Origin: Lelliottia amnigena
GTDB lineage: Bacteria > Pseudomonadota > Gammaproteobacteria > Enterobacterales > Enterobacteriaceae
Length of the DNA stretch: 64,000 nt
Assembly (NCBI GenBank): GCA_900635465.1
Contig: LR134135.1
Location: 3,906,001 to 3,970,000, forward strand
Direction of reading: 5' to 3'
Made by a program: the position numbers and the translations under genes
Shown here: positions 26,453 to 36,303 of the stretch, in pieces
How positions within the stretch are numbered: the first letter of the stretch is position 1
Layout: every line of letters starts with the position of its first letter
Notes under the pieces: model-generated
Seen by the model: only the letters and a program-made list of their open reading frames with translations
Told to the model about the DNA's origin: nothing
Databases searched by the model: none

Positions 26453-26695
26453 ATGGACAAGCGTTTTGTTCAAGCCCATAAAGAAGCGCGCTGGGCGCTG
26501 TGGCTGACCCTTCTCTACCTTGTTGCTTGGTTAGTGACTGCTTACTTACCTGATTCGACCGCGGGGTTTACCGGCCTTCCACACTGGTTCGAAATGGCCT
26601 GCCTTCTGATGCCGCTGGTTTTTATTGTGCTGTGCTGGCTGATGGTGCGTTTTATCTTCCGCGATATCTCTTTGGAGGATAGCGATGCAAACTGA
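26453..26695 (+). CDS. yhdT: YhdT, small inner-membrane protein
   Basis: 80 residues with two hydrophobic helices (about 14-32 and 47-67), homologous to E. coli YhdT (DUF997). The function is not known. Its stop overlaps the start of panF by about 11 bases, an arrangement conserved in the family, so it may assist PanF production or function (inference). Confidence 0.94.
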   Translation: MDKRFVQAHKEARWALWLTLLYLVAWLVTAYLPDSTAGFTGLPHWFEMACLLMPLVFIVLCWLMVRFIFRDISLEDSDAN

Positions 26696-28135
26696 AATCA
26701 TCGCCGTTCTGATTATTTATCTCTTCGTGGTATTCGGCCTTTCGGCTTACGCCATGCGCAAACGCAGCACCGGCTCGTTTCTCAGTGAGTATTTCCTGGG
26801 CAGCCGCTCGATGGGCGGTTTCGTTCTGGCGATGACGCTGACGGCAACCTATGTGAGCGCCAGCTCGTTTATCGGTGGCCCGGGTGCGGCGTATAAATAT
26901 GGGCTGGGCTGGGTGCTGCTGGCGATGATTCAGGTCCCGACCATCTGGTTATCGCTGGGCATTTTAGGTAAAAAATTCGCGATTCTTGCCCGACGATACA
27001 ATGCAATCACGCTGAATGACATGTTGCAGGCGCGCTACCAAAACCGCGCAGTGGTTTGGATCGCCAGCGTCAGTCTGCTGGTGGCATTCGTCGGTGCAAT
27101 TGCCGTGCAATTCATCGGTGGCGCGCGATTGCTGGAAACCGCTGCGGGCATTAAATACGAAAATGGCCTGTTGATTTTCGGCATTACCATCGCGCTGTAC
27201 ACCGCGTTTGGCGGTTTCCGTGCCAGCGTGTTGAACGACACCATGCAAGGCATGGTGATGCTGATAGGCACGCTGGTGCTGCTGGTTGGCGTGATTTACG
27301 CGGCCGGCGGTTTGGGCAATGCGGTAGAAACGCTGGAGAAGATCGATCCGAAGCTGGTGAGCCCCCACGGTGCGGACGACATTCTTACCCCGGCATTTAT
27401 GACGTCATTCTGGGTGCTGGTGTGCTTTGGCGTGATCGGTCTGCCCCATACCGCCGTGCGCTGTATCTCTTATAAAGACAGCAAAGCGGTTCACCGCGGA
27501 ATTATTATCGGCACTGTCGTGGTGTCGCTGCTGATGCTGGGAATGCACCTGGCAGGGCGCTAGGCCGCGCGATATTACCTAATCTGACGGTGCCGGATCA
27601 GGTGATCCCCACCTTAATGGTGCAAGTATTACCGCCGTGGGCCGCGGGTTTGTTCCTCGCCGCGCCAATGGCGGCCATAATGTCGAATGTGAATGCACAT
27701 TTGTTGCAAGCCTCTGCCACGATCATTAAAGATCTGTGGCTCAGCGCACAACCCACTAAAATCCATAATGAGCATCGCCTGAAGCGTATCTCAACCTGGA
27801 CAACGCTGGTGCTGGGCATTTTGATGATGCTTGCCGCATGGCGTCCACCGGAGATGATCATCTGGTTAAACCTGCTGGCATTCGGCGGACTGGAGGCGGT
27901 GTTCCTGTGGCCGCTGGTGCTCGGTCTGTACTGGGAACGCGCAAATGCGGCGGGTGCGCTCAGCGGAATGATTGTGGGTGGCGTACTGTACGCGGTGCTC
28001 GCCACGTTTAAAATTCAGTATCTGGGCTTCCATCCGATTGTGCCTTCGTTACTGTTAAGTTTGCTGGCGTTTGTGGTGGGGAACCGTTTCGGTCAACCCG
28101 TCCCACAGGCGGCCGTCATTTCTACTCATAAATAA
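26685..28135 (+). pseudogene. panF: PanF, sodium/pantothenate symporter (one frameshift as sequenced)
   Basis: A solute:sodium symporter family protein (SSS), E. coli length 483. The N-terminal two thirds (MQTEIIAVLIIYLFVVFGLS to MHLAG) and the C-terminal third (from RAILPNLTVPDQVIP) are in different frames. CTGGCAGGGCGCTAG at 27551-27563 gives an early stop; one more G in the run 27555-27557 gives GGG GCG CTA GGC, that is GALGRAI, as in E. coli. Restored length is 1452 nt, 483 codons plus stop. PanF imports pantothenate with Na+. Signature text includes GGFRASVLNDTMQG and IGLPHTAVRC. Confidence 0.92.
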
Positions 28136-28146
28136 AGAGTTTTGCC

Positions 28147-29028
28147 ATGCCGTGGATCCAACTAAAACTGAATACAACCGGCGCGAACGCCGAAGAACTG
28201 AGTGATGCGTTAATGGAAGTCGGATCGGTTTCCATTACTTTCCAGGACACGCATGACACGCCGGTGTTTGAACCCTTGCCCGGCGAAACGCGCCTGTGGG
28301 GTGATACCGACGTCATCGGCCTGTTTGACGCAGAAACTGACATGAAAGACGTCGTGGCGATTCTGGAAAACCACCCGCTTCTGGGCGCAGGATTTGTGCA
28401 TAAAATCGAGCAACTGGAAGACAAAGACTGGGAACGCGAGTGGATGGATAATTTCCACCCGATGCAGTTCGGCAAACGTCTGTGGATCTGCCCAAGCTGG
28501 CGCGATGTGCCGGATGCCAATGCCGTAAACGTGATGCTCGATCCGGGCCTGGCGTTTGGTACGGGTACCCATCCAACCACCTCTCTGTGCCTGCAATGGC
28601 TTGATGGACTGGATCTGGAAGGGAAAACGGTGATCGATTTCGGCTGTGGATCCGGGATCCTCGCCATTGCCGCACTGAAACTCGGCGCCGCCAAAGCGAT
28701 CGGGATCGATATCGATCCGCAGGCAATTCAGGCCAGCCGCGATAATGCCGAGCGAAACGGGGTGTCCGATCGCCTTGAACTGTATTTACCTAATGACCAG
28801 CCAGAAGCCATGAGAGCGGATGTCGTGGTCGCAAATATCCTGGCAGGCCCGTTACGTGAGCTGGCACCGTTAATCAGCGTGCTGCCCGTTGAGGGCGGTT
28901 TACTGGGGCTTTCCGGTATTCTGGCCAGCCAGGCAGACAGCGTGTGTGAAGCCTACACTGAGCGCTTCGCTCTCGATCCGGTGGTTGAGAAAGAAGAGTG
29001 GTGTCGCATTACAGGTCGTAAGAAGTAA
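28147..29028 (+). CDS. prmA: PrmA, ribosomal protein L11 methyltransferase
   Basis: 293 residues, the E. coli length. An N-terminal substrate-recognition domain (about 1-60) and linker precede the class I SAM-methyltransferase core, with [31 protein letters not shown] (motif I) and [10 protein letters not shown] (motif IV). It trimethylates L11 at several amino groups. It starts 11 bases after panF, as in E. coli. Confidence 0.97.
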   Translation: MPWIQLKLNTTGANAEELSDALMEVGSVSITFQDTHDTPVFEPLPGETRLWGDTDVIGLFDAETDMKDVVAILENHPLLGAGFVHKIEQLEDKDWEREWMDNFHPMQFGKRLWICPSWRDVPDANAVNVMLDPGLAFGTGTHPTTSLCLQWLDGLDLEGKTVIDFGCGSGILAIAALKLGAAKAIGIDIDPQAIQASRDNAERNGVSDRLELYLPNDQPEAMRADVVVANILAGPLRELAPLISVLPVEGGLLGLSGILASQADSVCEAYTERFALDPVVEKEEWCRITGRKK

Positions 29029-29035
29029 TCCCTTC

Positions 29036-29064
29036 TGGCGTGATCGGTCGATCACGCCATTTTT
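29036..29064 (+). terminator. Terminator after prmA
   Basis: The inverted repeat TGGCGTGATC / GATCACGCCA with a four-base loop is followed by TTTTT, seven bases past the prmA stop. Confidence 0.9.
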
Positions 29065-29101
29065 ACTGCAAAAATTCTCCACGCGCGTTATTTCCCTCCG
29101 G

Positions 29102-29141
29102 TATAATAACCTTGTAAATCATATGCCTATTATATGATTTA
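29102..29141 (+). promoter_or_regulatory. Probable cah promoter with an inverted repeat at the transcript start
   Basis: TATAAT at 29102-29107 is a consensus -10; the -35 region (TTATTT) is weak. Directly after it, at 29115-29141, perfect 10-bp arms TAAATCATAT / ATATGATTTA flank a 7-base spacer. An A/T palindrome over the predicted +1 would suit a repressor operator. The regulator is unknown. Confidence 0.45.
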
Positions 29142-29168
29142 AATGACTAAATTCACCGGAAGAATATT

Positions 29169-29909
29169 ATGACCCCATTTATTGGTAAGGCAGCAATCCT
29201 GGCGCTGAGCATCGTGTCTGCTTCAGCTTATGCATCTCACTGGAGCTATGAGGGCGAAGGTGCCCCGGAGCATTGGGGTGCGCTGGATGAGGCGTATAAA
29301 ACCTGTCAAAGCGGAATGAACCAGTCCCCTGTTAATATTGACTCAACGATTAAAGCCCATCTCACACCGTTAAAAACCCATTACATCGATGGCCCTGTCA
29401 CGCTGACCAATAACGGCCATACGATTCAGGCGGTCGAAAAGCCAGACACGGCAGATACGATCACGCTTGATAATCAGGCCTGGGCTTTGCAGCAATTCCA
29501 CTTCCATGCGCCGAGTGAAAATACGATCCACGGTAAAAAATTCGACATGGAAATGCACCTTGTTCATAAAGATGCCGAGGGTGCACTGACCGTGGTTGCG
29601 GTGATGTTTGATAAAGGGGCCGCCAACGCAGAGCTTGATAAACTGTGGGGCATCATGCCAGGGCAAGCCGAACAATCCGCGACGCTGGAAACGAAACTTG
29701 ACCTGAACAAACTGTTACCTAAAAACAAAACCTACTGGCGGTTTAGCGGTTCTCTGACGACGCCGCCTTGTTCAGAAGGGGTAACCTGGATTGTACTCAA
29801 AAATCCGATGACCCTCTCCGCCGCTCAGTTGGAAAAATTCACCCACACTATGCATCACGATAATAACCGCCCGGTACAGTCACTTCATGGGCGTGTTGTG
29901 GTTGAATAA
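29169..29909 (+). CDS. cah: Alpha-class carbonic anhydrase, periplasmic
   Basis: 246 residues. A signal peptide (about 1-22, ending ASAYA) precedes HWSYEGEGAPEHWG. The zinc histidines lie in QFHFHAPSE and EMHLVH; QSPVNI and SLTTPPCSEGV are alpha-CA signatures, and TTPP lines the substrate pocket. It hydrates CO2 to bicarbonate in the periplasm. E. coli K-12 has no such gene here. It is a single gene with its own promoter region, between prmA and dusB. The symbol follows usage for enterobacterial alpha-CAs. Confidence 0.92.
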   Translation: MTPFIGKAAILALSIVSASAYASHWSYEGEGAPEHWGALDEAYKTCQSGMNQSPVNIDSTIKAHLTPLKTHYIDGPVTLTNNGHTIQAVEKPDTADTITLDNQAWALQQFHFHAPSENTIHGKKFDMEMHLVHKDAEGALTVVAVMFDKGAANAELDKLWGIMPGQAEQSATLETKLDLNKLLPKNKTYWRFSGSLTTPPCSEGVTWIVLKNPMTLSAAQLEKFTHTMHHDNNRPVQSLHGRVVVE

Positions 29910-30171
29910 TGTTCACATTGCGCGCTGATATCATGTCCTGAAATGGGACCCAGATCGCAAAGAAGGGCAATAATCTGCTGCTAAAAACAGCAGATTATCC
30001 CGATTAAATGATTCATTCATCGAGAAATGATGAGAAGTTACGGGAATTTGTAAGCGTCTACAAAATAAATAAATCCACATAACACAATGATTTAATTAAT
30101 GAATAATTCACTGACTTAACGTTGAGTAGCAATTCCTTGATCTGCAGCAGCAGATTGTTCAAAGTTTGGCC
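29910..30171. other. cah-dusB intergenic region with an inverted repeat
   Basis: There is no gene here. A perfect 11-bp inverted repeat at 29970-29998 (ATAATCTGCTG / CAGCAGATTAT, loop CTAAAAA) may be the 3' end of the cah transcript, though it lacks a U-tract. The A/T-rich part at 30000-30120 is the upstream region of the dusB-fis promoter, where Fis and IHF bind in E. coli. I did not assign individual sites. Confidence 0.5.
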
Positions 30172-30200
30172 TTTCATCTCATGTAAAAAATGCGTAATAT
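30172..30200 (+). promoter_or_regulatory. dusB-fis promoter
   Basis: -35 TTTCAT (30172-30177) and -10 TAATAT (30195-30200) are spaced by exactly 17 bases and followed by the GC-rich discriminator ACGCCGCC. The text matches the E. coli fis promoter, a growth-rate and stringently controlled promoter. The GC-rich discriminator is the hallmark of ppGpp/DksA inhibition. Confidence 0.85.
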
Positions 30201-30239
30201 ACGCCGCCTTGCAGTCACAGTATGGTCATTTCTTAACTC

Positions 30240-31205
30240 ATGCGCATCGGACACTATCAGCTCAGAAATCGCCTGATCGCAGCGCCAATGGCAGGTATTA
30301 CTGACCGGCCTTTTAGGACGCTGTGCTACGAGATGGGAGCCGGTTTAACCGTTTCCGAGATGATGTCGTCTAACCCGCAGGTTTGGGAAAGCGATAAATC
30401 CCGTCTACGGATGGTGCACGTTGATGAGCCAGGTATTCGCACCGTGCAAATTGCCGGAAGCGATCCTGAAGAAATGGCGCAAGCCGCGCGTATTAACGTT
30501 GAAAGTGGCGCCCAAATTATTGATATCAATATGGGTTGCCCGGCAAAAAAGGTGAATCGTAAGCTTGCAGGTTCAGCCCTTCTGCAATACCCCGATCAGG
30601 TGAAGTCGATCTTGTTGGGGGTGGTAAATGCAGTGGATGTTCCCGTTACGTTGAAAATTCGCACTGGTTGGGCGCCGGAACACCGTAACTGTGTAGAAAT
30701 TGCCCAACTGGCCGAAGACTGTGGTATCCAGGCCCTGACCATTCATGGACGCACTCGCGCCTGTTTGTTCAACGGCAATGCGGAATACGACAGCATTCGG
30801 GCAGTTAAGCAGAAAGTTTCCATTCCGATTATCGCGAATGGCGACATAACTGACCCGCTAAAAGCCAGGGCTGTGCTCGACTATACAGGGGCAGATGCTC
30901 TGATGATAGGACGTGCCGCTCAGGGAAGACCCTGGATCTTTCGGGAAATCCAGCATTATCTGGACACTGGGGAGTTGCTTGCTCCACTGCCTCTGGCAGA
31001 GGTTAAGCGCTTGCTTTGTGCGCATATTCGGGAACTGCATGACTTTTACGGTCAGGCAAAAGGGTACCGAATTGCGCGGAAACACGTATCCTGGTATCTC
31101 CAGGAACACGCTCCAAATGACCAGTTTCGGCGCACATTCAACGCCATAGAGGATGCCAGCGTACAGCTGGAGGCGTTGGAGGCATACTTCGAAAATTTTG
31201 CGTAA
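30240..31205 (+). CDS. dusB: DusB, tRNA-dihydrouridine synthase B
   Basis: 321 residues, the E. coli length. The FMN-binding TIM barrel starts [15 protein letters not shown]; the catalytic cysteine is in [18 protein letters not shown] (about C100); HGRTR and IANGDI contact FMN. It reduces uridine (U17 in E. coli) of tRNA. It is the first gene of the dusB-fis operon, 25 bases before fis. Confidence 0.97.
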   Translation: MRIGHYQLRNRLIAAPMAGITDRPFRTLCYEMGAGLTVSEMMSSNPQVWESDKSRLRMVHVDEPGIRTVQIAGSDPEEMAQAARINVESGAQIIDINMGCPAKKVNRKLAGSALLQYPDQVKSILLGVVNAVDVPVTLKIRTGWAPEHRNCVEIAQLAEDCGIQALTIHGRTRACLFNGNAEYDSIRAVKQKVSIPIIANGDITDPLKARAVLDYTGADALMIGRAAQGRPWIFREIQHYLDTGELLAPLPLAEVKRLLCAHIRELHDFYGQAKGYRIARKHVSWYLQEHAPNDQFRRTFNAIEDASVQLEALEAYFENFA

Positions 31206-31230
31206 ACAGAAATAAAGAGCTGACAGAACT

Positions 31231-31526
31231 ATGTTCGAACAACGCGTAAATTCTGACGTACTGACCGTTTCTACCGTTAACTCTCAGGATCAGGTGACTC
31301 AAAACCTCTCCGTGACTCGGTTAAACAAGCACTGAAGAACTATTTTGCTCAACTGAATGGTCAGGATGTGAGTGACCTGTATGAGTTGGTACTGGCTGAA
31401 GTTGAACAGCCACTGTTGGACATGGTGATGCAATACACCCGCGGTAACCAAACCCGCGCTGCCCTGATGATGGGTATCAACCGTGGTACCCTGCGTAAGA
31501 AACTCAAAAAATACGGCATGAACTAA
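31231..31526 (+). pseudogene. fis: Fis, nucleoid-associated factor for inversion stimulation (frameshifted as sequenced)
   Basis: The sequence begins [24 protein letters not shown] and ends [14 protein letters not shown], as in E. coli Fis (98 aa), but the span is 296 nt, one short of 297. ACT CAA AAC CTC TCC at 31298-31312 reads in the wrong frame. One extra A in the run 31301-31304 gives CAA AAA CCT CTC CGT GAC TCG, that is QKPLRDSV. Fis activates rRNA promoters (including the one in this window) and shapes the nucleoid. The C-terminal helix-turn-helix ([19 protein letters not shown]) is intact in the other frame. A real null is possible but unlikely. Confidence 0.93.
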
Positions 31527-31550
31527 TTTCGATTAGCTAACTGCTTGTTT

Positions 31551-31587
31551 AAAAAGGCGCTACCTGGCATGGGGACGCGCCTTTTTT
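31551..31587 (+). terminator. Terminator of dusB-fis
   Basis: AAAAAGGCGC pairs with GCGCCTTTTTT across a 16-base loop, with a T-tract, 24 bases after the fis stop. Confidence 0.88.
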
Positions 31588-31705
31588 ATTGCCTGCGTTC
31601 CGTACCGTCAACCATTTGTAAACCTTCAGTTATCCTCCTTTTAAACGCCCGCTTTTCGTGTATATTTCCACCACTTCTTTCGCTCCTCTACCCCGGAACG
31701 ACACA

Positions 31706-31870
31706 ATGATTCGTAAATACTGGTGGCTGGTTATCTTTGCCGTCTCGGTTTTCCTTTTTGATGCGCTGCTCATGCAGTGGATTGAGCTGCTGAGCACCGA
31801 AACCGACAAGTGCCGTAATATGAATTCCGTGAATCCCTTAAAATTAGTCAACTGTTCGGATCTCGATTAA
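31706..31870 (+). CDS. yhdU: YhdU, small membrane protein
   Basis: 54 residues, MIRKYWWLVIFAVSVFLFDALL onward, with one hydrophobic helix (about 5-25) and the conserved tail ETDKCRNMNSVNPLKLVNC, matching E. coli YhdU. The function is unknown. In E. coli the DNA methylase yhdJ lies between fis and yhdU; it is absent here, the gap being only about 180 bases. Confidence 0.88.
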   Translation: MIRKYWWLVIFAVSVFLFDALLMQWIELLSTETDKCRNMNSVNPLKLVNCSDLD

Positions 31871-32014
31871 GCCCAAACGTCGGCAAAAACACTCTTTTCA
31901 CCTATTAAAAACAGGGATTTAAATCCCTTTTCGTCATTCCCGTACGGTGATAATGTCACTGCCCTTTCCAGATGCTATTCCCTAACGTCTCACTACGAAT
32001 GAGTTATACAGACC

Positions 32015-34112
32015 ATGCTGGTTAGCCAATACAACCAAATCCTTGTCGTCATCTCCTTTGTCGTCGCCATCCTTGCTGCTTATACCGCACTCAATATGGC
32101 CGGACGAGTCGTCGGGAGCCAGGGCATTGCTGCACGCATTTGGCTCACAGGCGGTGGCGTGGCGATGGGCATCGGCATCTGGGCCATGCACTTCATCGGT
32201 ATGCTGGCGATGGATCTTGCCATGAGCATGAGCTATGACGTCGCAATCACTGCGCTTTCAATGGCGATTGCAATTGGCTCCTCCATGTTTGCCCTATGGT
32301 TGGTGAGTGGTGAACAACTTCGTTTGCGACGTCTGTTACCGGGCGCTTTCGTGATGGGGACTGGCATCGTCGCGATGCATTACACTGGCATGGCGGCACT
32401 TGAGGTGTCGCCGGGAATTGTGTGGGATAAAACCTGGGTCGCCATTTCCGTCGCTATCGCGCTAGCGGCATCGCTGGTGGCGCTGTGGCTGACCTTTCGA
32501 TTACGTTATGAAGCCGCGCAAGTTGCGCTGATGCGTCTGGGCGCGGCGTTAACAATGGGCATTGCGATTGCCGGCATGCATTACGCAGGCATGAAAGCGG
32601 CACAGTTTCCAGCCACAACGCAGATGCATCATCACGGGATTAATGGCAGTTGGCTGGCCATTCTGGTTAGCGTGGTCGCACTCTCGATTCTGGCGATCAC
32701 ATTGCTGGTCTCAATGCTTGATGCCCGGCTTCAGGCACGGACCACGTTGTTGGCCTCATCGCTTGCTGAAGCTAACCGTGAACTGGCGCAACTGGCCCTT
32801 CCACGATACGCTGACACGATTGCCAAATCGTATTCTCTTTGAAGACCGACTCAGCCAGGCGATCAGCAAAGCTGACAGGGAAGGAACGCACTTCGCGCTG
32901 ATGTTTATGGATCTTGATGGCTTTAAAGCCGTGAATGACGCCTACGGCCATGTCACTGGCGACAAGCTGTTGGTCGCAGTCACTAAGCGACTGCTGTTAC
33001 CGCTGAAAGGGCAATACACACTTGCCCGCATCGGCGGTGATGAGTTTGTTCTGCTTATTGAAGCCAATGGACCTGATGATGCCGCCTCACTGGCCAACGC
33101 GCTGGTGCGCGCTATCGACAGTCCTTTCAGCGTTGACCCCTATGAACTGGTCGTGACCATTAGTATTGGCATTGCATTGTATCCGCACGATGGGAAAACC
33201 GATCGTGAAATGATGTTCAACGCCGATGCCGCGATGTATCACACCAAGCATGTTGGGCGGAATGGGTATCAATTTTTTCAGCCGTCGATGAACACACTGG
33301 CGCAAACGCATTTACAGTTGATGAACGATCTGTGGATGGCCGTTGAGCGCGATGAACTGCGCCTACACTATCAGCCGAAGTTTCATGCCCCCGCAGGTCC
33401 TGTTCTGGGCTTCGAAGCACTGCTGCGCTGGGAACATCCAAAACAAGGGTTGTTGACTCCTGATGTGTTTCTTAAGGTGGCAGAGAAAACCGGTTTGATT
33501 ATTCCGATAGGTAACTGGGTGATCAATGAAGCGTGTCGACAACTGCGCGCGTGGCATATTCAGGGCCACACGGATTGGTCGGTGGCCGTTAATTTGTCGA
33601 CCCTGCAGTTTGAGCAACCTTCGCTGGTAAATACCGTGCTCGATTGCCTGGCCCGGCATCTGCTTCCACCAGAATCGTTGATCCTGGAAGTGACAGAAAC
33701 TACCGCGATGAATAATCCGGACGAAAGCGTAAGGATTCTTACAGAGCTGACGAATGCGGGAGTCAAAGCGTCTATTGATGATTTTGGAACAGGGTATTCC
33801 AGCCTGCTTTATCTCAAGCGACTTCCCGCCTGCGAATTGAAAATTGATCGCGCGTTTGTGAAAGATCTGAGCGGTGAAAGTGATGATGCCACTATCGTCT
33901 CTGCCATTGTCGCACTCGCAAAAACGTTAAATCTTAAAGTGGTTGCCGAAGGGGTAGAAACCGAGGCGCAGCAGGCATTCCTGACGGAGCTTGGCTGCAA
34001 TATGCTTCAGGGATATCTGCTCGGCAAACCCGTATCGGCACAAGCCGTTGAGGAACTTTGTCATAGTCCCGAGATGATAAAAAATAACCTTTCTCATGAC
34101 ATCGCCCCTTAA
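32015..34112 (+). pseudogene. MHYT-GGDEF-EAL cyclic-di-GMP protein (one frameshift as sequenced)
   Basis: A membrane MHYT sensor domain has three repeated motifs (MHFIGM, MHYTGM, MHYAGM; about residues 50-200) in seven hydrophobic helices. A GGDEF domain (intact RIGGDEF, about residue 340) and an EAL domain (intact GFEALLRW, about 467) follow. It could thus make and break cyclic-di-GMP; MHYT is thought to sense a gas through bound copper. As sequenced, CTT CCA CGA at 32798-32806 breaks the frame. Dropping one C of 32801-32802 gives LAL-HDTLTRLPNR, the expected GGDEF start, and a 698-residue protein. No E. coli K-12 counterpart lies at this locus. Its stop overlaps the acrS stop. Confidence 0.87.
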
Positions 34113-34757
34113 GAGGCAACATAATATTTTACGGGTGGCTTACGCGTGATGTTTAACGTCGCCAGAATATTATCTACTAACGCTGGCGCTTGTTGATAAA
34201 GGTTAATACTCTCGCTATTCATCAACCAGTTTTTAATTAACCCGCTAAAAAAAACCGTGAAAAACAACCAGCGTCATATCAATATTAATCTGCGGATCAA
34301 TAACGCCCTGAGCCAGACATTTCTCCAGTAACGCCCGTACATTGTCATAATTGAAACCAATTCTTTTTCTAATATCACATTCTGATGTCAATTCTTTATT
34401 AAATTCACACTTATGATACAGGATTTGCAGCAGGGATTTTTGGCGAGGTTCATGAGCGATGTATTGCAAGGCAACGATAAAACGCTCCCGAAGAGTGAAT
34501 AACGGATCGTCTCTTGTATCCAGAGTAAGACGTTCATCAATCAAATCACTTAGCGGTAACTGTTGATCCCATATCGCATTAAACAATTCAGTTTTACTGG
34601 TGAAATGCCAGTATACCGCACCGCGCGTCAGGCCTGCCGCATCTGCGATATCCGTCAGTGTGGTGCTGGCTACGCCACGCGTAGAGAATTGTGTGATGGC
34701 CGCCTCAATCAACTGTTGCCGCGTTTTTTGTGCCTCTTCTTTTGTTTTGCGTGCCAT
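34109..34757 (-). pseudogene. acrS: AcrS, TetR-family repressor next to acrEF (frameshifted as sequenced)
   Basis: The N-terminal TetR helix-turn-helix (about 10-57) carries TLTDIADAAGLTRGAVYWHF, and the text follows E. coli AcrS (EnvR). As sequenced the frame stops after VVFHGFF because of an eight-A run at 34247-34254 (T8 on the coding strand). Seven Ts give FFSGLIKNWLMNS and continue LYQQAPALVDNIL to a stop at 34109, total 215 residues (E. coli 220). AcrS represses acrAB in E. coli. It is divergent from acrE. Poly-T tracts of this length are also classical slippage sites, so a real change is conceivable. Confidence 0.9.
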
Positions 34758-35152
34758 AGACTCTTATCCATCACATAAATATTTGCACTCACTGTTGAAT
34801 CCGTAGCGCTCACCGTCCAGGCAGTATTCACTAAATTCCCGTTTTGCTTTGAACAAAAAAAGTCAATTTGAGGAACCAATAATTTCCGCAAATGAATTCC
34901 GATAATTAAATTCATTAAACATATAAATAACCGAGAGTGAAAATAAAATCCCTCTTTGTTTATAGGCCACCACATCCTTCATTTACCACGTTTTAATCTG
35001 AATTATGTATTAATAGACCCTGTGCCGCACTTATAAATTAAAAAAAGCCAACGCACCTCATTATGATGTGCGCTGGATTTTTGACTTTTTGCCTTTCTCT
35101 TTTTTCATATCCCCACGGCAGATATCAGTTTATTGTTTTTAAAGGAACAGTA
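34758..35152. other. acrS-acrE divergent intergenic region
   Basis: 395 bases without a gene, A/T-rich, with promoters for both directions not clearly resolved. An imperfect inverted repeat at 35048-35076 (CCAACGCAC / GTGCGCTGG) with A-tracts before and ATTTTT after lies about 75 bases before acrE. It resembles a terminator or attenuator in the acrE leader. In E. coli acrEF is silenced by H-NS; the A/T content here is consistent with that. Confidence 0.5.
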
Positions 35153-36292
35153 ATGACGACACACTTCAGGCTTTTACCTCTATCCGTTTTTTTTGTCTAC
35201 GCCACACTGCTGACAGGCTGTGATGGTTCTGACAACCCAAAGCAAAGCGCACAGGCTCCGCAGGTAACGGTTTATGTCGTGAAAAGTGCGCCTTTGGCAG
35301 TGACAACTGAATTGCCAGGGCGAACAGATGCATTTCGCGTCGCTGAGGTTCGCCCGCAGGTAAGCGGCATTGTTTTACGTCGTAATTTCACTGAAGGCAG
35401 CGACGTCAGCGCTGGTGATTCTCTTTATCAAATCGATCCTGCAACGTATAAAGCTGCCTATGACAGCGCTAAAGGGGAGATGGCAAAAGCCGAGGCGGCA
35501 GCAAACATTGCTCACTTGACGGTGAAACGTTACGAGCCATTGGTAGGGACACAATATATTAGTCGGCAAGAGTACGATCAGGCCGTAGCCAATGCCAGGC
35601 AAGCCGACGCCAGCGTTATTGCAGCGCAAGCGAGTGTCGAAACCGCACGTATTAATCTCGCCTATACCAAAGTGTCATCCCCTATTAATGGACGTATTGG
35701 TAAATCCAGCGTAACCGAAGGCGCGTTGGTCACGAACGGGCAGGCGTCTGCCCTGGCGACCGTCCAGCAGCTTGATCCGATCTATGTTGATGTTACGCAG
35801 TCCAGCAATGATTTTATGCATCTGAAGCAGTCCAATTTACAGAAAAACAACGCTACCAGCAGCGTCCAGCTGTTAATGGAAAATGGTCAGCCTTACCCAC
35901 TCAAAGGCTCGCTGCAATTTTCGGATGTCACTGTCGACGAAAGTACAGGTTCCATCACGCTTCGCGCCGTATTTCCCAATCCTCAACACAGACTGTTGCC
36001 GGGTATGTTCGTGCGCGCCCGTATTGATGAAGGCATACAGCCTGACGCCATTTTAGTGCCTCAGCAGGGCGTGACCCGCACCCCACGTGGCGATGCAACC
36101 GTTCTGGTGGTGAATGATAAAGACCAGGTTGAATTGCGTAACGTTATTGCGCCTCAGGCCATTGGAGAACGCTGGTTGATCGCTGAAGGACTCAAAGATG
36201 GCGATCGCGTGGTCGTCAGTGGCCTGCAGAAAATCCATCCTGGCGCCACCGTGGTTGCGGTGCCTGATTCCGCTTCCAAAACAGCCAGTTAA
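35153..36292 (+). CDS. acrE: AcrE, periplasmic adaptor of the AcrEF multidrug efflux pump
   Basis: 379 residues (E. coli 385) from the ATG at 35153, preceded by AAGGAA. An upstream ATG at 35063 would give a poor leader. It has a lipoprotein signal LLTGC with acylated cysteine at about C23. Lipoyl halves flank an alpha-hairpin coiled coil: [20 protein letters not shown] and [19 protein letters not shown]. It links AcrF to TolC. It is followed by acrF after 11 bases. Confidence 0.95.
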   Translation: MTTHFRLLPLSVFFVYATLLTGCDGSDNPKQSAQAPQVTVYVVKSAPLAVTTELPGRTDAFRVAEVRPQVSGIVLRRNFTEGSDVSAGDSLYQIDPATYKAAYDSAKGEMAKAEAAANIAHLTVKRYEPLVGTQYISRQEYDQAVANARQADASVIAAQASVETARINLAYTKVSSPINGRIGKSSVTEGALVTNGQASALATVQQLDPIYVDVTQSSNDFMHLKQSNLQKNNATSSVQLLMENGQPYPLKGSLQFSDVTVDESTGSITLRAVFPNPQHRLLPGMFVRARIDEGIQPDAILVPQQGVTRTPRGDATVLVVNDKDQVELRNVIAPQAIGERWLIAEGLKDGDRVVVSGLQKIHPGATVVAVPDSASKTAS

Positions 36293-36303
36293 GGGATTAC
36301 GAA

